From NCBI RefSeq assembly GCF_014652895.1, contig NZ_BMZR01000002.1, positions 617,203 through 681,202 on the forward strand: a stretch of DNA of 64,000 bases, read 5' to 3'. The translations under genes were made by a program, and so were the position numbers. Every line of letters starts with the position of its first letter. Within the stretch, counting starts at the first letter, position 1. Source of the stretch: Psychrobacter glaciei. Lineage in GTDB: Bacteria; Pseudomonadota; Gammaproteobacteria; Pseudomonadales; Moraxellaceae. The notes below the pieces were generated by a model. It was not told the origin of the DNA. It made no database searches and saw nothing but the letters and a program-made list of their open reading frames with translations. Positions 44,591 to 54,787 of the stretch are shown here, piece after piece.

Positions 44591-45721
44591 TTACGGTTGT
44601 TTATCTGCCCGCAAGTTTTTCATTGCCGATGTCTGTACTATTTGCCAATCATCAATACTGTCCAAAGAATCACTAGGTTTGATACCATCAGCTAATACGA
44701 CAAACAGTGCGGCTAGATTTTGTTCGTTAGCGACTCTCAGTGCCTTTTTATAAGGCATCGCAGTCAGTGCTGTTGCCCATGCATCTGCCAATGCGACCGA
44801 GTCTGCAGCAACCGTGACCGAAGGAGCGCCGCCCACGATAGGCTCGCCAGTGGTGGGGTCGATCGTGTGACTATAGTGCTTACCATCAAAGACTATCGAG
44901 TTTCGATAGTTTCCTGAAGTTGCTAGATGCATTTGAGTGGTAGTGTTTATAGGTTGACGAATGGCAGATATCGTTTGGCGTTCGCTGACGGTGCTGCCTT
45001 CAATAGGGGCATCAATCGCGATTTGCCACGGTTGCTGCTGGTTATTCACGCCAGAGGTTGCAATTTCGCCGCCGATCTCAACCATATAGTTACGAATCTG
45101 ATAATCGTCTCTAAGCACATCAGCGATGACATCGACCCCATAACCCTTGGCAACGGCAGAAAAATCTAGACCAACACCATCTTTGCTTTTATAGATCGAT
45201 TTATCTTTTTTTATGATGCTTTCAAAGTCTACCAATGCTTTTGCTTGGGCAATCTCAAGTGCTGTTGGCGGGCTTTGTAGACGCTCGACAGTCATAGTGC
45301 TACCGAATCCCCAGGTATCGACCAATGGCATGACAGTAGGATCAAAAGCACCGCCAGATTGTTCATAAACGATTTGTGAGACATTGAGCACGCGACTAAA
45401 ATCAGCGTCGATAATAATAGGGATATCTCTACCCAATTGATTAAACTTAGATATCGTTGAATCACTCTGGTAAGTCGACATGCTGTCGTTAATCTGCTGC
45501 AAACGCTTATCAATCGCTGCTTGTATGTTAGCTTCATCTGCATCATCGGGCAGTTGATAGCTTATATGATAGCTTGTGCCCATCGTCTCACCACTCAGAT
45601 AATTATAGTCTGGTGTTTGCTGGCAGGCACTAATACTTAAAGTGCCGACAAGACCAATGATGCCAAATAGGGCAAGATTCATAGTTTTTTTAGAAGATGA
45701 GCTGTATTCGGTATTATTCAT
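44591..45721 (-). CDS. apbE: FAD:protein FMN transferase ApbE (NqrB/NqrC flavinylation)
   Basis: ApbE attaches FMN through a phosphoester to threonines of NqrB and NqrC. The family motifs are present: GTSYHISYQLPDD, a long alpha/beta core with FDPTVMPLVDTWGFG and VGLDFSAVAKGYGVDV, and the C-terminal DPTTGEPIVGGAPSVTVAADS. A lipoprotein signal with lipobox SISAC follows MNNTEYSSSSKKTMNLALFGI, so the enzyme acts outside the cytoplasm. I start at 45721; the frame is open from 45826, and neither start has a strong ribosome binding site. It is near the nqr operon, separated from it by an SDR gene. Confidence 0.9.
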   Translation of the reverse strand: MNNTEYSSSSKKTMNLALFGIIGLVGTLSISACQQTPDYNYLSGETMGTSYHISYQLPDDADEANIQAAIDKRLQQINDSMSTYQSDSTISKFNQLGRDIPIIIDADFSRVLNVSQIVYEQSGGAFDPTVMPLVDTWGFGSTMTVERLQSPPTALEIAQAKALVDFESIIKKDKSIYKSKDGVGLDFSAVAKGYGVDVIADVLRDDYQIRNYMVEIGGEIATSGVNNQQQPWQIAIDAPIEGSTVSERQTISAIRQPINTTTQMHLATSGNYRNSIVFDGKHYSHTIDPTTGEPIVGGAPSVTVAADSVALADAWATALTAMPYKKALRVANEQNLAALFVVLADGIKPSDSLDSIDDWQIVQTSAMKNLRADKQP

Positions 45722-45844
45722 AATATTTTCGGTATGGCGCAAAAATGAGTAGGGTGTAAAACAAGCCATGCTTATTTTACACCCCTTGAGCTCAAAAATA
45801 CCAATGAAGGCACTATTCAATGACAATTCGTTCGGTTGAGCAGC

Positions 45845-46645
45845 TTATTTTACTTGTGACTCACGGATAAGTTTATAAAGTTTTGGCGGTGATACCCGAT
45901 TGACCCTAGTGGCCAGTTTTTCTTGTTTGCCACCAACGATGATATATTCTTTATTATTACCAAGCGCCTTCACGACCTGTTTAGCAAACTCAGTTGCAAT
46001 CAGCCCTTTACTGGTCGCCTCATCCATCGTGCCTTGGGCACTACCATCTCCTGTGAGCGCGTTAATAGAAACGTTGGTTTGGATAAATCCTGGAAATATC
46101 GTCGCAACTTCTATGCCTTGGTCATGCAATTCAGCACGTAAACTGTTTGCCCACATATGCAAGGCTGCTTTGGCTGCCCCATAAGCGCCGCGATATTGCG
46201 TACCGAGTAAGCCTGCCACACTTGATATCATCACTATCTTGCCGCCACCTTGAGCGATCATGTCAGGCAATACCAATCTGGTTAGACGGGTTTGCGCAAA
46301 GTAATCTATCTCCATAATTTGCCGTTCGACATCTTCACTGGTCTCCATAATAAGCGAGCGTTGACTGACACCAGCATTATTAATCAGCCAGTCGATTTTT
46401 CCTGTCTGTGCGATAGCCGCGTCATAGGCTTCTTTCGCTTGCTCGGCATCACTAATATCAAAAGGCATGATAATGTGTTTTTTGCTGTGCTTGCAAATTT
46501 TTTTGACCGCTGCTAATTTTGCCTCATCACGACCACTCAAAATAATTCGAGCACCACGTTTGGCAAAAGCGATGGCTAAGGCTTCGCCAATACCGCTAGA
46601 AGCACCGGTTATCCAAATGGTTAGTTCTTTCACTTTGGTTTTCAT
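45845..46645 (-). CDS. Short-chain dehydrogenase/reductase
   Basis: The classical SDR pattern is complete: ITGASSGIGEA (nucleotide-binding), NNAGVS, the serine in ISSVAG and YGAAK with the catalytic Tyr and Lys. Length is 266, slightly above the usual 250. The coenzyme is not certain (the D after the second strand is not clearly acidic, so NADPH is more likely). It stands between nqrF and apbE on the same strand, with a terminator in front, and has no obvious link to Na+-NQR. Confidence 0.85.
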   Translation of the reverse strand: MKTKVKELTIWITGASSGIGEALAIAFAKRGARIILSGRDEAKLAAVKKICKHSKKHIIMPFDISDAEQAKEAYDAAIAQTGKIDWLINNAGVSQRSLIMETSEDVERQIMEIDYFAQTRLTRLVLPDMIAQGGGKIVMISSVAGLLGTQYRGAYGAAKAALHMWANSLRAELHDQGIEVATIFPGFIQTNVSINALTGDGSAQGTMDEATSKGLIATEFAKQVVKALGNNKEYIIVGGKQEKLATRVNRVSPPKLYKLIRESQVK

Positions 46646-46753
46646 AAGAATCCTTTCTTAAAGCAATAAATAATCAATCATATAGGAGAGGGCAGGTAAT
46701 CTGCTATTTAGATTTGTAGTCTTATTATTTAAACTTGGCACTTAATCGAAGCC

Positions 46754-46784
46754 AAAAAAAGAGCCTCAATTGAGACTCTCTTTT
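46754..46784 (-). terminator. Rho-independent terminator of the nqr operon
   Basis: The near-palindrome AAGAGCCTCAATTGAGACTCTCTT (about 46758-46781) is preceded by an A-run on the plus strand, giving a T-run for minus-strand transcripts 40 bp after the nqrF stop codon. Confidence 0.8.
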
Positions 46785-46822
46785 ATAGTATTAATTTAAT
46801 CGTGTTTGTCTAACCAGTCGGC

Positions 46823-48058
46823 TTAACCACCAAAGTCATCAAGCATGATGTTTTCGTCTTCCACACCAAGGCTATGCAACATGTCGATTACCGCCGCGTT
46901 CATCATCGGTGGCCCGCACATGTAATATTCACAGTCTTCTGGGTTTGGATGATCTTTTAGATACTCTTCTAGTAAGACATTATGGATAAAGCCGGTATAG
47001 CCATCCCAATTGTCTTCAGGAAGTGGATCAGATAGGGCAACATGCCACTCAAAGTTCGCAAACTCTGCTTCTAGTTGATCATAATCTTCAACATAGAACA
47101 TCTCACGAATTGAGCGCGCACCGTACCAAAAGCTAATCTTACGATCAGAGTTCAAACGTTTTAGCTGATCAAAGATGTGTGAGCGCATTGGTGCCATACC
47201 TGCACCGCCACCGACGAAAATCATCTCAGTTTCGGTATCTTTGGCAAAGAACTCACCATAAGGACCTGAAACCGTCACTTTATCGCCAGGCTTTAAGCTA
47301 AATGTCCAAGAAGACATCTTACCTGGTGGGATACCGTCAGGACCACGTGGCGGTGGACTGGCGATACGAATATTAAACTTAATCAGGCCTTTTTCTTCTG
47401 GGTAGTTGGCCATTGAGTACGCACGGATAACCGGCTCATCAACTTTTGAGACATAGTTGAAAATGCCAAATTTTTCCCAGTCTTCTCTATATTCTTCAGC
47501 CACATCGAAGTCTTTATAATGTACTTCATGCGGTGGCGCTTCTAATTGTACATAACCACCAGCGCGGAAGTTAACTTCTTCGCCTTCTGGAATTTTGAGT
47601 ACCAGCTCTTTAATAAAGGTAGCAACGTTATCGTTAGAGACAACCTCGCATTCCCATTTTTGCACATCAAAGAATTCAGGATCGATCTCAATTTTCATGT
47701 CTTGCTTGACGGCTACCTGACAAGCTAAGCGCATGTGATTGCGGATTTCGCCTTGAGTGAAATAGCCTTCTTCAGTCGGCAAGATAGAACCGCCGCCTTC
47801 GATAACGCGGCAACGACACTGCGCACAAGTACCACCGCCACCACAGGCTGAAGATAAGAAAATACCTTCGCTCGCCAGTGTTTGCAGCAGTTTACCACCT
47901 GCGGGTGTCACGACGTCATTATCGGGATTATCATTGATATGGATGGTAACATCGCCTGAACTGACCAGTCTTGAGCGTGCCGCCAAAATAATGGCGACAA
48001 GGCCCATGATGATCAAGGTAAACATAGCAACGCCACCAATCGCCGTAGCGTAATCCAT
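46823..48058 (-). CDS. nqrF: Na+-translocating NADH:quinone reductase subunit F
   Basis: NqrF accepts electrons from NADH. A single N-terminal membrane helix is followed by a 2Fe-2S ferredoxin domain ([14 protein letters not shown]72, C78, C81, and a fourth Cys near 113), an FAD-binding domain ([11 protein letters not shown]) and an NADH-binding domain with [12 protein letters not shown] and CGPPMMN. Length 411 is typical. It is the last gene of the operon and starts 123 bp after nqrE, with a strong hairpin in that gap. Confidence 0.97.
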   Translation of the reverse strand: MDYATAIGGVAMFTLIIMGLVAIILAARSRLVSSGDVTIHINDNPDNDVVTPAGGKLLQTLASEGIFLSSACGGGGTCAQCRCRVIEGGGSILPTEEGYFTQGEIRNHMRLACQVAVKQDMKIEIDPEFFDVQKWECEVVSNDNVATFIKELVLKIPEGEEVNFRAGGYVQLEAPPHEVHYKDFDVAEEYREDWEKFGIFNYVSKVDEPVIRAYSMANYPEEKGLIKFNIRIASPPPRGPDGIPPGKMSSWTFSLKPGDKVTVSGPYGEFFAKDTETEMIFVGGGAGMAPMRSHIFDQLKRLNSDRKISFWYGARSIREMFYVEDYDQLEAEFANFEWHVALSDPLPEDNWDGYTGFIHNVLLEEYLKDHPNPEDCEYYMCGPPMMNAAVIDMLHSLGVEDENIMLDDFGG

Positions 48059-48081
48059 GGTAGGTATCCTTAATCTATGGA

Positions 48082-48126
48082 GTAGGGGTGCGAAAAGACG
48101 TCATTGCGTTTTTCCTGAACCCCTAC
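48082..48126 (-). other. Intercistronic hairpin upstream of nqrF
   Basis: GTAGGGGT (48082-48089) pairs with ACCCCTAC (48119-48126), with inner CGAAAA/TTTTTC pairing. It lies in the nqrE-nqrF gap of one operon, so it may set nqrF mRNA stability or translation. Confidence 0.55.
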
Positions 48127-48181
48127 CGAATAAATGAATTAAATAGGTCAAATCGCTAAATAGGCTTCTAAGCTTAGCGGT

Positions 48182-48790
48182 CTAGATTGACATACCGCCG
48201 AAAGACATAAAGCCAAGTGACATCAGACCAACTGTGATAAAGGTAATACCAAGACCACGCAGCGGTGCTGGAATGTCTGAGTATTTTAGCTTTTCACGGA
48301 TACCGGCCAATGCGGTAATCGCCAATGCCCAACCGAAACCTGCGCCTACGCCATATACCATCGATTCGCCAAAGTTATAGTCACGCTCAACCATAAATAG
48401 TACACCACCTAAGATGGCACAGTTGACAGTGATGAGCGGTAAGAATACCCCAAGGGCGTTATACAGACTCGGAACGAACTTATCCAAGAACATCTCTAAA
48501 ATCTGTACGGTCGCAGCAATTAGACCAATATAACTGAGCAAGCCCAAAAAGCTTAAGTCAATATCTGGAAAACCTGCCCATGCCAGCGCACCGTCTTTTA
48601 GGATGAACTGAAATAGTAAGTTGTTTAATGGCACAGTGATGGCCATTACGACGACAACTGCAACACCTAAGCCGATAGCAGTTGAAACCTTCTTTGATAC
48701 TGCCAAGAAAGTACACATACCTAAGAAGTAGGCAAGCGCCATATTCTCAATAAAGACTGAGGTTATAAATAAACTAACATAATGTCCCAT
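48182..48790 (-). CDS. nqrE: Na+-translocating NADH:quinone reductase subunit E
   Basis: NqrE is a six-span membrane subunit. The 202 residues include [28 protein letters not shown], with a cysteine in the position that helps hold the membrane iron centre with NqrD, and [20 protein letters not shown] with a second. It overlaps the nqrD stop codon by one base (TAATG), so translation is coupled. Confidence 0.96.
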   Translation of the reverse strand: MGHYVSLFITSVFIENMALAYFLGMCTFLAVSKKVSTAIGLGVAVVVVMAITVPLNNLLFQFILKDGALAWAGFPDIDLSFLGLLSYIGLIAATVQILEMFLDKFVPSLYNALGVFLPLITVNCAILGGVLFMVERDYNFGESMVYGVGAGFGWALAITALAGIREKLKYSDIPAPLRGLGITFITVGLMSLGFMSFGGMSI

Positions 48791-49461
48791 TAGTGACCGC
48801 CTCCATGTGCCATGCCTTTAGACTGCGGCTTCATTACAAACTCGGCTTCTTCAACCTGCTCTGGTTTCCAAATACGAACAATGGCAATGAATAATCCAAT
48901 GATAAAGAATGCTGACGGTGGCAACAGTAATAGACCGTTTGGAATGTACCAACCGCCATCAGTGACAGGCTGTAGGATAGTGATACCAAACCATGTACCT
49001 GAGCCAAGTAGCTCACGGATGGTCGCGACAAACAACAGTACCGCAGAGTAACCAAGACCATTACCAATACCGTCTAAAAAGCTGGGTACGGGTGGATTGC
49101 TCATCGCAAATGCTTCAGCACGGCCCATCACGATACAGTTGGTGATAATCAAACCAACGAAGACTGACAAGCCCTTGCTGACATCATAAGCCACGGCTTT
49201 TAGCACCTGATCGACCAAGATAACCAGTGAGGCAATGATGGTCATCTGGACAATAATACGAATACTTGATGGGATTTGCTTACGAATAATAGAGATAAAG
49301 AAGCTCGAAAACGCCGTTACCAGTGTCAACGCCACACACATCACCAACGCATTGGCCATGCTGGTCGTCACCGCCAATGCCGAACAGATACCTAAGATCT
49401 GTAGGGCAATGGGGTTATTATCAAAGATAGGCGAGGTTAAAATACTTTTAGTGTCAGCCAT
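48790..49461 (-). CDS. nqrD: Na+-translocating NADH:quinone reductase subunit D
   Basis: The protein is a six-span membrane subunit paired with Nqr[21 protein letters not shown] and [21 protein letters not shown] hold the conserved cysteines of this subunit pair. Length 223 is slightly above the usual 210 because of a histidine-rich C-terminal tail ([15 protein letters not shown]). It starts one base after the nqrC stop codon. Confidence 0.96.
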   Translation of the reverse strand: MADTKSILTSPIFDNNPIALQILGICSALAVTTSMANALVMCVALTLVTAFSSFFISIIRKQIPSSIRIIVQMTIIASLVILVDQVLKAVAYDVSKGLSVFVGLIITNCIVMGRAEAFAMSNPPVPSFLDGIGNGLGYSAVLLFVATIRELLGSGTWFGITILQPVTDGGWYIPNGLLLLPPSAFFIIGLFIAIVRIWKPEQVEEAEFVMKPQSKGMAHGGGH

Positions 49462-49462
49462 G

Positions 49463-50377
49463 TTATGCCTCCTTGCCGTTTGCTACTGGTAGGGTCGCTG
49501 CCAGTTCGGTTGTCGGTTGAGCGCTCTTATTGTCTGGTTGTGTCGACTGGCTCGCTTGGGCATCAACGCTATCAAGCGTTTTACCGTTCTGTTCACGTAG
49601 CAAATCTAGGTAAGGCTTATAACCTTGCTCACCCAACCAAAACTGAATCATGTTGCTCACACCGCGACTGGTTAGCGTCGCACCGCTGATACCATCAACC
49701 CAGTTATCTTTTGGATTGCCAGCTTTGGTCACGCCAGTTGCCACGTCACCGTTTTCGTCATATGAGTGGATACCAGTCCACATCGCGCGCCATTTTGGCT
49801 CTTCGATGCGAGCACCAAGACCTGGGGTTTCTTTATGCTCATAAAAGCTGATACCTTTGATGGTATTCATGTCACTTTCGAGCGTTAAAAAACCATAAAT
49901 CGTACCCCATAGGCCATAGCCTTGAATCGGTAGTACCACCATCTCAGGCTTACCCGCGTCATCGTTTTTGACATAGACTTTGGCGTATTTAGGTTTACGA
50001 CCAATACTGGCTGGATCGTTATCACCTAGATCATCGCTTAGGGCTTTGTTTTTGGTGGCTTGACTGGCGTCATAAGCATTACGATCAGGGATGCCTGCCG
50101 CTTTTAGTGCGGCGTCATCTACATAATTGCCTTTATTCAAATCAATGATTTTTACTTCAAAATCTTTGAATCGCTCAGCAACGTCGTCAGCAGTATCAGA
50201 TTCAGCATCATACATATCGGCTGCGACTAAAATGTTTTTGTTGCGGTCTAAGCGCGCATTTTCGACTTGCGCTGGTTTTAGACCCACCGCGACTGCTGAG
50301 ACCAATACGGAACACACCAAACATAGCGTCAACGCTACGCTGATGGTTTTCGCGTTGTTACTTTTGGGCTTGGACAT
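49463..50377 (-). CDS. nqrC: Na+-translocating NADH:quinone reductase subunit C
   Basis: NqrC carries covalent FMN on its periplasmic side. One N-terminal membrane helix is followed by the FMN-binding domain with GLWGTIYGF and the flavinylation motif SGATLTSRG (threonine near 234). The C-terminus has an extra 45-residue tail rich in Q, S and P, longer than usual. GGAGGG lies six bases before the ATG, and the start lies inside nqrB (20-bp overlap). Confidence 0.96.
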   Translation of the reverse strand: MSKPKSNNAKTISVALTLCLVCSVLVSAVAVGLKPAQVENARLDRNKNILVAADMYDAESDTADDVAERFKDFEVKIIDLNKGNYVDDAALKAAGIPDRNAYDASQATKNKALSDDLGDNDPASIGRKPKYAKVYVKNDDAGKPEMVVLPIQGYGLWGTIYGFLTLESDMNTIKGISFYEHKETPGLGARIEEPKWRAMWTGIHSYDENGDVATGVTKAGNPKDNWVDGISGATLTSRGVSNMIQFWLGEQGYKPYLDLLREQNGKTLDSVDAQASQSTQPDNKSAQPTTELAATLPVANGKEA

Positions 50378-51593
50378 AGCGAACCCTCCGAGCGGTTTGG
50401 CGTTTGATGTTTGCTTGAGTCACAAAATAATCAAACAATGGAGCAAATAAGTTGGCAAATAGAATGGCCAGCATGATGCCTTCTGGGAAAGCTGGGTTGA
50501 TGACACGAATCAATACCGTCATAAAACCAATCAAAATACCATAAGCCCAGCGGCCTTTATTGGTATGTGCAGCTGAGACTGGATCGGTCGCCATAAAGAC
50601 TGCACCGAATGCAAAGCCACCAATGACTAGATGCCAGTAAAAAGGCAAGCTCATCATCATATTGTCTTTAGAGCCAATCATATTGAATACAAGAGACGTA
50701 GCAATCAAACCGACCACACAACCTGCCATGATGCGCCAAGATGCAATACGCGTCCATAGTAGAACTGCGGCACCCATTAGGATAGCGAGCGTCGATACCT
50801 CACCGATACTGCCTTGCATGTTGCCTAAGAACGCATCACTCCAAGTGATCGCATTACCATAGACATCGACGAAATCCTGAGGTACTACACCAAGTGCCGC
50901 TAGGCCAAGTGGTGTCGCTCCTGAGAATCCATCAACCGCTGTCCATACTGAGTCGCCTGACATGTAAGCAGGATACGCAAAGTATAAGAATGCGCGACCC
51001 GATAGGGCAGGGTTCAAGAAGTTTTTGCCTGTACCACCGAATACTTCTTTGGCTACGACCACACCAAAGATAATACCTAGGGCTACTTGCCATAAAGGAA
51101 TATCTGGTGGTAGACATAGTGCAAATAGTACCGAGGTCACAAAGAAGCCTTCATTGACTTCATGCCCGCGCACGACGGCAAAGATAATCTCACAGAGAAT
51201 ACCAACGCCAAAGGTCACAAGGTAGATTGGCAAAAACTGCATCGCGCCATAGACGAAGCTTGCCCAGATACTGTCTGGGTTATAGCCTGCCATGCTGGTA
51301 ATGATGGTACGCCAGCCTTCAGGTTGTAAGCCAAGCTGAGTGATAGCAGTTAGTGCTTGATGACCGATGTTGTACATACCCCAAAACATTGCTGGGAACG
51401 TACATAGCCATACGGTAATCATAATGCGTTTTAGATCAATACCGTCACGCACGTGTGAGGACGCGTATGCCGTTGAGCTTGGTTGACGCAAAAAAGTATC
51501 AAACATCTCAAAGATGGCATAGTATTTTTCATGTTTGCCACCTTTGGTGAAAGACGGCTCCATACGATCGAACATATTGTGTAAAAATTTCAT
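50358..51593 (-). CDS. nqrB: Na+-translocating NADH:quinone reductase subunit B
   Basis: NqrB is the main membrane subunit, with about ten helices. It binds riboflavin and carries covalent FMN on the threonine in GFSGATPLG (T227). [20 protein letters not shown] and [16 protein letters not shown] are family signatures. Length 411 is typical. It starts five bases after the nqrA stop codon. Confidence 0.97.
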   Translation of the reverse strand: MKFLHNMFDRMEPSFTKGGKHEKYYAIFEMFDTFLRQPSSTAYASSHVRDGIDLKRIMITVWLCTFPAMFWGMYNIGHQALTAITQLGLQPEGWRTIITSMAGYNPDSIWASFVYGAMQFLPIYLVTFGVGILCEIIFAVVRGHEVNEGFFVTSVLFALCLPPDIPLWQVALGIIFGVVVAKEVFGGTGKNFLNPALSGRAFLYFAYPAYMSGDSVWTAVDGFSGATPLGLAALGVVPQDFVDVYGNAITWSDAFLGNMQGSIGEVSTLAILMGAAVLLWTRIASWRIMAGCVVGLIATSLVFNMIGSKDNMMMSLPFYWHLVIGGFAFGAVFMATDPVSAAHTNKGRWAYGILIGFMTVLIRVINPAFPEGIMLAILFANLFAPLFDYFVTQANIKRQTARRVRYVQAQK

Positions 51594-51598
51594 CGTGG

Positions 51599-52951
51599 TT
51601 AGCCCTCCAGTTCAATGCGCGTCAAGTTATCACGCAAAATATCACCGAATTCATATTTGCCAGGAGAAACGAAGGTGCATAATGCTAAATCTTCTTCGTC
51701 CAATTCAAGTACGCCCAAGTCTACTGCCGTGATAATGTCTTCAACGATTAACGCGCGCAATAGTTGCGTTGGCAGATAGTCTTGTGGCATGACCTCTTCG
51801 TAAACCCCGATAGGCACCATCGCTCGCGGTGAGCCGTTACTCGTGGTGGTAAAGTTATACTTTTTGCCACCAAAAAACTGCGAAATATAGATAGGCAGTT
51901 TTGAGAAACGGTTTGCACCTGGACTAAAGAAGTGAAATGCTGGACGCTCATGACCTTCAGGTAAAACGCTGATCTGATCATGGAAACGACCAACATAGGC
52001 ACTATTCGAGAATGACTGGCGACCCGATAGCACTGAACCTGAAATAATACGGTTCTCGCCATCGATCAGCTGACCTTTCGTCAAGGCTGTGATATCAGCA
52101 CCACGTTCGGTTGCGATTAGGTGCGGATTTTTGACCGCAGGGCCTGCTAAGCTAAGCATACGACGTGTATATAAGCGACCAGTGGTAAATAATTTACCAA
52201 TCGCAATCACGTCTTGATAGCCAATCGTCCAGACGCTCACGCCGCGCATGATTGGATGCAAGAAGTGAATGTGCGTGCCAGCCAGACCTGCTGGATGTTT
52301 GCCAGCAAAGCTATGATACTCAGTGACATTATTAGCCGCGGTTTTCGCAACTGGCGTCAACTGGGCATCACCATGATGGCAGACAAAGGTCTTTGGGCTG
52401 AGCGTCGATAGTACCGCAAGTCCGTCATTGAATGCTTGCAGTTGCTCATTAATCAGCAGCATCGGGTCAAACGCTAATGGATTGGTATCCATCGCGGTGA
52501 CAAAGATGGCATGCGGACGAGCACCGATTTCGGGAGCGCGGCTATAGGGACGCGTACGAAACGCCGTCCATTCGCCAGAGGCGAGCAGTTGGGTTTCAAC
52601 GGTTTCTGAGTCTAGGTCAGCCAGTTGCTGGGAGTCATAGCGCTGAAAGTCTATTTCCTCACCATTGGGATCGACCGCAATGACAAGACTCTCGAACACA
52701 CGACGCTCACCGCGTTTGATCGCGATAACTTTACCCGCAGCAGGTGCCGTATAGATAACGCCAACCCGTTTTTTATCTTCAAAAACGGGCTGACCTTTTG
52801 CTACGGTGTCACCTTCTTTGACATTCATTGTGGGCTTCATACCCACATAATCATAGCCAACGAGTGCCACATGGGCAGGTCTGTGCTCAGATATCTCGCG
52901 GGAGGGTTCACCAGTGATGGGCAAATCCAAACCTTTTTTGATGGTAATCAT
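51599..52951 (-). CDS. nqrA: Na+-translocating NADH:quinone reductase subunit A
   Basis: NqrA is the peripheral cytoplasmic subunit that helps bind ubiquinone. The family start [16 protein letters not shown] and the later [23 protein letters not shown] and [23 protein letters not shown] segments match. Length 450 is typical. It leads the six-gene operon nqrABCDEF; its promoter must lie in the long gap upstream. Confidence 0.97.
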   Translation of the reverse strand: MITIKKGLDLPITGEPSREISEHRPAHVALVGYDYVGMKPTMNVKEGDTVAKGQPVFEDKKRVGVIYTAPAAGKVIAIKRGERRVFESLVIAVDPNGEEIDFQRYDSQQLADLDSETVETQLLASGEWTAFRTRPYSRAPEIGARPHAIFVTAMDTNPLAFDPMLLINEQLQAFNDGLAVLSTLSPKTFVCHHGDAQLTPVAKTAANNVTEYHSFAGKHPAGLAGTHIHFLHPIMRGVSVWTIGYQDVIAIGKLFTTGRLYTRRMLSLAGPAVKNPHLIATERGADITALTKGQLIDGENRIISGSVLSGRQSFSNSAYVGRFHDQISVLPEGHERPAFHFFSPGANRFSKLPIYISQFFGGKKYNFTTTSNGSPRAMVPIGVYEEVMPQDYLPTQLLRALIVEDIITAVDLGVLELDEEDLALCTFVSPGKYEFGDILRDNLTRIELEG

Positions 52952-53889
52952 AAGCGAAAACTTAGTCCATAGTCTAAAACGATACCAGACGTCCTGTTTG
53001 GTATATCGGTAGCATGAACATCTGCGTCATTTAATAAAGCCCTCATGTATCTCTTCCCATAGCAAGGCGAAGACAAAGTGCTCAAATATAACGCTTGATC
53101 ATAACTACTAGTAAGAGTATTAACGCTGACCTTAGACTCCTTAACAACACGTTAATGTCTTATTCGAATTACCAAAGTGGCGACTGGCTACCAAGGTGTA
53201 TGGCAAAATCATCCAATCAAAATCAATCATTAAAGCTGGTTGCTAAAAGCAATTGCTTTAAAAAAGACAGTTTTGCCATACGATTTATTAAAATCTTAAA
53301 ATTTGTACATCCAGAGTGATGGGCTTAGAAACAAGAGTGAATCAAATAAATAACCGATGAATGCAAAGTATGATTCAAGCGAGATAGTCATTTAGAGCGT
53401 AATGGCACAGATCAACCTATCGCAGATTGCCTGTTTAGAGTTCTAATATCATCCGTTCAACAATATATCAGCCAATTATCTACAAACACAATTGGCTGTT
53501 GTTCGATTCATCCTGACCGCCATGCAGCATTGGCTCACTTATGAGTGAATAAAAATGCACAGTACATGGTTGCTATCACTTAGAAACAAATACAAATTTA
53601 CCTAGGATTATACGCTAAATTGACCTAAAATTGCCAGTTAGTAATTGAATTTACCTAATGTTGCTAGTACCTTCGAGTGCTCAAACTTATGGTTATGGTT
53701 GTCGATGTTTTTATTTATTCATACTATACGATCATAAAGTTTTTAAGATAATCGTGAGTCGATTTGGAGAGCCAATTTCTATCAGATCATCTGTTGAATT
53801 AGACTTGCTTATCACTGTTTAACTGATTTATTGTTTTACTTTGCCGTTTATTCTTATTTTTTAATATTACGTTTTATAAGGAATGCTAT
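52952..53889. other. Long intergenic region between nqrA and hisA
   Basis: This 938-bp span lies between the divergent nqrA and hisA genes. I see no convincing gene. It contains a perfect-stem hairpin at 53469-53498 (CAGCCAATT/AATTGGCTG) and short direct repeats at 53594-53670. The rest shows nothing I can name; it should also hold the nqr promoter. Confidence 0.5.
53594..53670 (+). repeat. Short degenerate direct repeats
   Basis: AAATTTACCTA (53594), AAATTGACCTAAAATTGCCAGT (53617) and GAATTTACCTAATGTTGCTAGT (53647) share a common core; the last two are 30 bp apart. They lie in the empty region before hisA. Confidence 0.5.
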
Positions 53890-54627
53890 ATGTGTGCTGT
53901 CCCTGTCATTATCCCCGCTATTGATTTAAAAGATGGTAAATGTGTGCGCTTAAAACAAGGCCGTATGGAAGATGATACGGTGTTTTCAGATGACCCTGTC
54001 GCTGTAGCAGCACGTTGGGTAAATGAGGGCGCGCGCCGGTTACATCTGGTCGATTTGAACGGCGCATTTGATGGTGTGCCAGTACATAAGCAAGTCGTCA
54101 ACGACATCGCCAAAGCTTTTCCGCAGCTGCCTATTCAATTGGGCGGCGGTGTGCGTAATATGAATACCATTGAGCAGTACATCACTGCCGGATTGACCTA
54201 TATTATTATTGGCACCAAAGCGGTTGAAGATCCTGATTTTGTGACCGAGGCTTGCCGCGAGTTTGCTGGACATATTATCGTAGGTATCGATGCCAAAGAC
54301 GGCATGGTGGCGACTCATGGCTGGGCGAATGTGACAGACACCAAAGCCACCGAGCTTGCCAAACGCTTTGCCGATGTGGGCGTGTCTTCAATCGTTTATA
54401 CTGATATTGCCCGTGACGGCATGATGCAGGGTGTCAACGTCGAGCAGACAGTCAATTTGGCGCGCGAAGGTGGCTTGCCAGTGATTGCTTCGGGCGGTGT
54501 GACCAATATGCAAGATATCGAATTGCTTAAGCCTTATGGTGATTGTATTGAAGGCATTATTACTGGCCGCGCTATCTATGAAGGCACGTTGGACTTAGCG
54601 GAAGCACAACGTTATTTAGATAGCTAA
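53890..54627 (+). CDS. hisA: Phosphoribosylformimino-AICAR-P isomerase HisA
   Basis: HisA catalyses the Amadori rearrangement in histidine synthesis. The (beta/alpha)8 barrel has the two phosphate and catalytic sites: [14 protein letters not shown] with the catalytic Asp, [15 protein letters not shown] and the second Asp in [11 protein letters not shown], and [18 protein letters not shown] precedes the ATG. The usual neighbour hisF is not next to it, and hisB-hisH are far away, so the his genes are dispersed. Confidence 0.95.
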   Translation: MCAVPVIIPAIDLKDGKCVRLKQGRMEDDTVFSDDPVAVAARWVNEGARRLHLVDLNGAFDGVPVHKQVVNDIAKAFPQLPIQLGGGVRNMNTIEQYITAGLTYIIIGTKAVEDPDFVTEACREFAGHIIVGIDAKDGMVATHGWANVTDTKATELAKRFADVGVSSIVYTDIARDGMMQGVNVEQTVNLAREGGLPVIASGGVTNMQDIELLKPYGDCIEGIITGRAIYEGTLDLAEAQRYLDS

Positions 54628-54787
54628 TTGATTTAGACAATTAATGGGTTTAAATGGTTAATAATGGGCTATATTAATTTTTAGCCCATTTAGTTGCTCC
54701 CATTAAGTTCTGCACGTTTAGACTGAGGACACTTGCTAGTTTTTAATCGTAATATTACCCAGCAAAAACACTGAGCAAAGGATGCTT

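Noticed and set aside
52981..53010. Short inverted repeat ATACCA/TGGTAT before nqrA
   Set aside because: Arms of only six bases; such matches are expected by chance in a 900-bp gap.
53095..53319. 74-codon open frame in the gap between nqrA and hisA
   Set aside because: No ribosome binding site, no domain, biased composition; likely a chance frame.
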